DNA of 24,031 bases from PS1 clade bacterium (lineage in GTDB: Bacteria > Pseudomonadota > Alphaproteobacteria > RS24), in assembly GCA_016779015.1 (NCBI GenBank), contig JADHOK010000011.1, positions 1 through 24,031 on the forward strand, read 5' to 3'. This document shows positions 22,936 to 24,031 of this stretch, in pieces. Position numbers and translations under genes: made by a program. The notes beneath the pieces were generated by a model. That model worked only from the letters and a program-made list of their open reading frames with translations, was not told the origin of the DNA and did no database searches. Every line of letters begins with the position of its first letter. Positions within the stretch are counted from its first letter, which is position 1.

Positions 22936-23259
22936 TTAGGCGTCAGGCTGCTTGAATTTATAATTATATTGCTTAAGCCGCCGGCGAGCATTTTTCAGCG
23001 TCTCAACATCAAACAGACAATGAAATTTCGGATTGTCAATAATCACCGCTTCGACGGTCAAATCTAACCTTTTGCGCTCCCACAAAGCTGTGTAGCCGTC
23101 TGAGGGAGTGGGCGAATTAACTAAATAAAGCGCAGTTTCCATAGGCCCACGCTCATCAAGCATTCTTAGAAATATAGTTGCCGTATAATTCGCCTGCTCT
23201 TTCGCATCTCGATAAATGTCGTGCATGGCCCGCTTAAATTCATCTTTTAGAGTTTCCAT
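22936..23259 (-). CDS. Conserved protein of unknown function, 107 residues
   Basis: The protein reads METLKDEFKRAMHDIYRDA, then LRMLDERGPMETALYLVNSPTPSDGYTALWERKRLDLTVEAVIID and ends in ARRRLKQYNYKFKQPDA. The combination of an 'IYRDAK...FLRML...GP...A' helix, 'GYTALWERKRLDLTVEA' and a final 'LKNARRRLKQY' helix matches a widespread bacterial family of small soluble proteins that I know only as uncharacterised. It is probably cytoplasmic and all-helical. The frame is open to 23361 but the ATG at 23259 has a strong AAAAGGAGCG site six bases ahead, so it is chosen; the extra 34 residues are low-complexity and unlike the family. It looks single-gene. Stretch use of A/T-richer codons suggests mild compositional difference from the neighbouring operons. 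Confidence 0.8.
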   Translation of the reverse strand: METLKDEFKRAMHDIYRDAKEQANYTATIFLRMLDERGPMETALYLVNSPTPSDGYTALWERKRLDLTVEAVIIDNPKFHCLFDVETLKNARRRLKQYNYKFKQPDA

Positions 23260-23390
23260 CTCGCGCTCCTTTTCTTGTTTTTGTGAGCGAGATGATGATG
23301 GCGGAAGCGGCGGATTTGTCCAGTCACTTTCTTCACGCGGCATTTGGCAATTCGTCCACAACCTTATTTTCAGATATCTTCAACGAGAAC

Positions 23391-23434
23391 AATAAGTTAA
23401 ATCACATTTAGCTTGCTTTTACGGTTAACTTATT
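23391..23434. repeat. 10-bp inverted repeat, possible operator or hairpin
   Basis: AATAAGTTAA (23391-23400) and TTAACTTATT (23425-23434) are perfect reverse complements separated by 24 bases. It lies in the divergent region between the 107-residue protein gene and the outer-membrane protein gene. The role is unknown. Confidence 0.5.
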
Positions 23435-23445
23435 CCTAACCTCTT

Positions 23446-23547
23446 TGTGTCAATTCAATACGAGTGGCCCCAGTCGGGGTGCTCGCTGAATAAAATACCG
23501 TTCTCGGAAATAGGCGGGATTTCTTTACTCGTATTGGAATTGACACA
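23446..23547. mobile_element. 102-bp MITE-like element with 20-bp terminal inverted repeats
   Basis: The left end starts TGTGTCAATTC and runs to AATACGAGT (23446-23465). The right end (23527-23547) is its reverse complement, ACTCGTATT...GAATTGACACA, with one extra G. The interior of 61 bases contains a small CCCC-AGT-CGGGG-like hairpin and no coding frame of note. Size, termini and position between genes fit a small non-autonomous transposable element. No clear target-site duplication is seen at the two ends, which leaves an alternative: a long hairpin in the leader of the downstream gene. Confidence 0.5.
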
Positions 23548-23599
23548 GCCCGGCACCAATTTCCGGCGCTGTTCAATAACAATAAGAGGAGGAAATCCC

Positions 23600-24031
23600 A
23601 TGTTAAGACATGCATTTTATTCATGCGTTTTTGTTTTGAGTTTCACCGCCGCCCATGCGGAGCAGGCAAAAAAAAGCTACATCGGCGTTTCGGCAGTTAT
23701 CGATGGCGAACTTAGTTACGACAGCCCGCTGTTTGTAGACAGCAATTTCGGGTCAGGCTTCATTCTCTCATATGGCTATGAAATGGACGATAATATTGCG
23801 CTAGAAATTGCTCATGCGCGATATCAAGATTCCAGTGCCGATGGTGTTAGCTACCTGAACAGTGAACTGACGGCTTTTGAAATTTCGGGCATTTTCCGAG
23901 CTAAGAATGGTGCGCCTTTTGTTCGCCTTGGCTATAGCGACGGTAAGTTAAAGGGACCCGTGATTGATTTAAACACGGCGACTATTATCGACACCTTAAG
24001 CGAAAGTGAAAGTGGGCCGCTCATCGGTTTG
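23600..24031 (+). CDS. Outer-membrane beta-barrel protein, 3'-truncated by the window
   Basis: The frame runs off the window after 144 residues. A signal peptide, MLRHAFYSCVFVLSFTAAHA, with an AHA cleavage site is followed by alternating strands of the kind seen in small OmpA/OprF-like beta-barrels: SYIGVSAVIDGELSYD, GSGFILSYGYEMDDNIALEIAHARYQ, TAFEISGIFRAKNGAPFVRLGYSDG. It is probably an outer-membrane protein of the OMP_b-brl type. The start has AGGAGG seven bases before the ATG. The family cannot be narrowed without the missing C-terminus. It lies 52 bases downstream of the MITE-like element, which may affect its expression. Confidence 0.75.
   Translation, partial: MLRHAFYSCVFVLSFTAAHAEQAKKSYIGVSAVIDGELSYDSPLFVDSNFGSGFILSYGYEMDDNIALEIAHARYQDSSADGVSYLNSELTAFEISGIFRAKNGAPFVRLGYSDGKLKGPVIDLNTATIIDTLSESESGPLIGL

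Larger units (their letters stand above)
23260..23599. other. 340-base intergenic region, AT-rich, with two inverted-repeat structures
   Basis: No credible gene was seen here. The region separates two divergent genes. It is more AT-rich than the rest of the window and holds a 10-bp inverted repeat at 23391-23434 and the MITE-like element at 23446-23547, each listed separately. I could not define a promoter for either gene with confidence. Confidence 0.6.

Noticed and set aside
23436..23624. Minus-strand frame of 62 codons across the MITE-like element
   Set aside because: It spans both terminal repeats and the start of the outer-membrane gene, with no domain or ribosome site.

Overview
This is a gene-dense, moderately GC-rich stretch of an alphaproteobacterial chromosome, made up almost entirely of housekeeping genes. 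Several independent signs point to Alphaproteobacteria. RecA is preceded by a direct-repeat LexA box, GTTC-N7-GTTC. DksA has lost three of its four zinc cysteines. The isocitrate dehydrogenase is the eukaryote-like NADP type. PurL is the small, PurS-dependent form, and a BolA/CGFS-glutaredoxin pair lies beside the purine genes. I cannot place it at genus level from sequence alone.

Layout. (1) Bases 1-2730, plus strand: the end of a crotonase-family gene, a short-chain dehydrogenase and an M20 amidohydrolase with a Cys-rich tail form a compact catabolic-looking operon, followed by a small CHCC zinc-finger protein. (2) Bases 2752-5223, minus strand: tRNA-Leu(UAA), a lipoprotein-like metallo-beta-lactamase-fold hydrolase, an 81-residue secreted protein whose 3' end is tandemly duplicated together with its stop codon, and a stand-alone CinA-type domain protein. 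(3) Bases 5347-6913, plus strand: map and radC. (4) Bases 6995-12873, plus strand: purB, purC, purS, purQ and purL, then bolA and grxD, ending at a strong two-way terminator. (5) Bases 12963-14583, minus strand: rpsD and trmJ, separated by a terminator. (6) icd on the plus strand converges on alaS, with recA and dksA further along on the minus strand. (7) Bases 20643-22712, plus strand: a MoxR-type AAA ATPase and its partner VWA/CoxE-like protein. (8) Bases 22713-24031 are the least ordinary part: a 36-bp tandem duplication, two perfect hairpins inside a 12-bp direct repeat, a conserved protein of unknown function, a 102-bp MITE-like inverted-repeat element, and the start of an outer-membrane beta-barrel gene cut by the window edge.

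Functionally, purB-purC-purS-purQ-purL cover the FGAR amidotransferase step, SAICAR synthesis and the two lyase steps of purine synthesis. BolA and GrxD are iron-sulfur/iron-homeostasis partners. RecA (SOS-controlled), RadC and CinA touch DNA maintenance, although RadC and CinA roles are uncertain. DksA, RpsD, TrmJ, AlaS, tRNA-Leu and Map serve gene expression.

I found no convincing new multi-gene system. The observations most worth checking are the stop-codon-containing repeat at 4079-4138, the repeat/hairpin island at 22723-22893 and the MITE-like element at 23446-23547.
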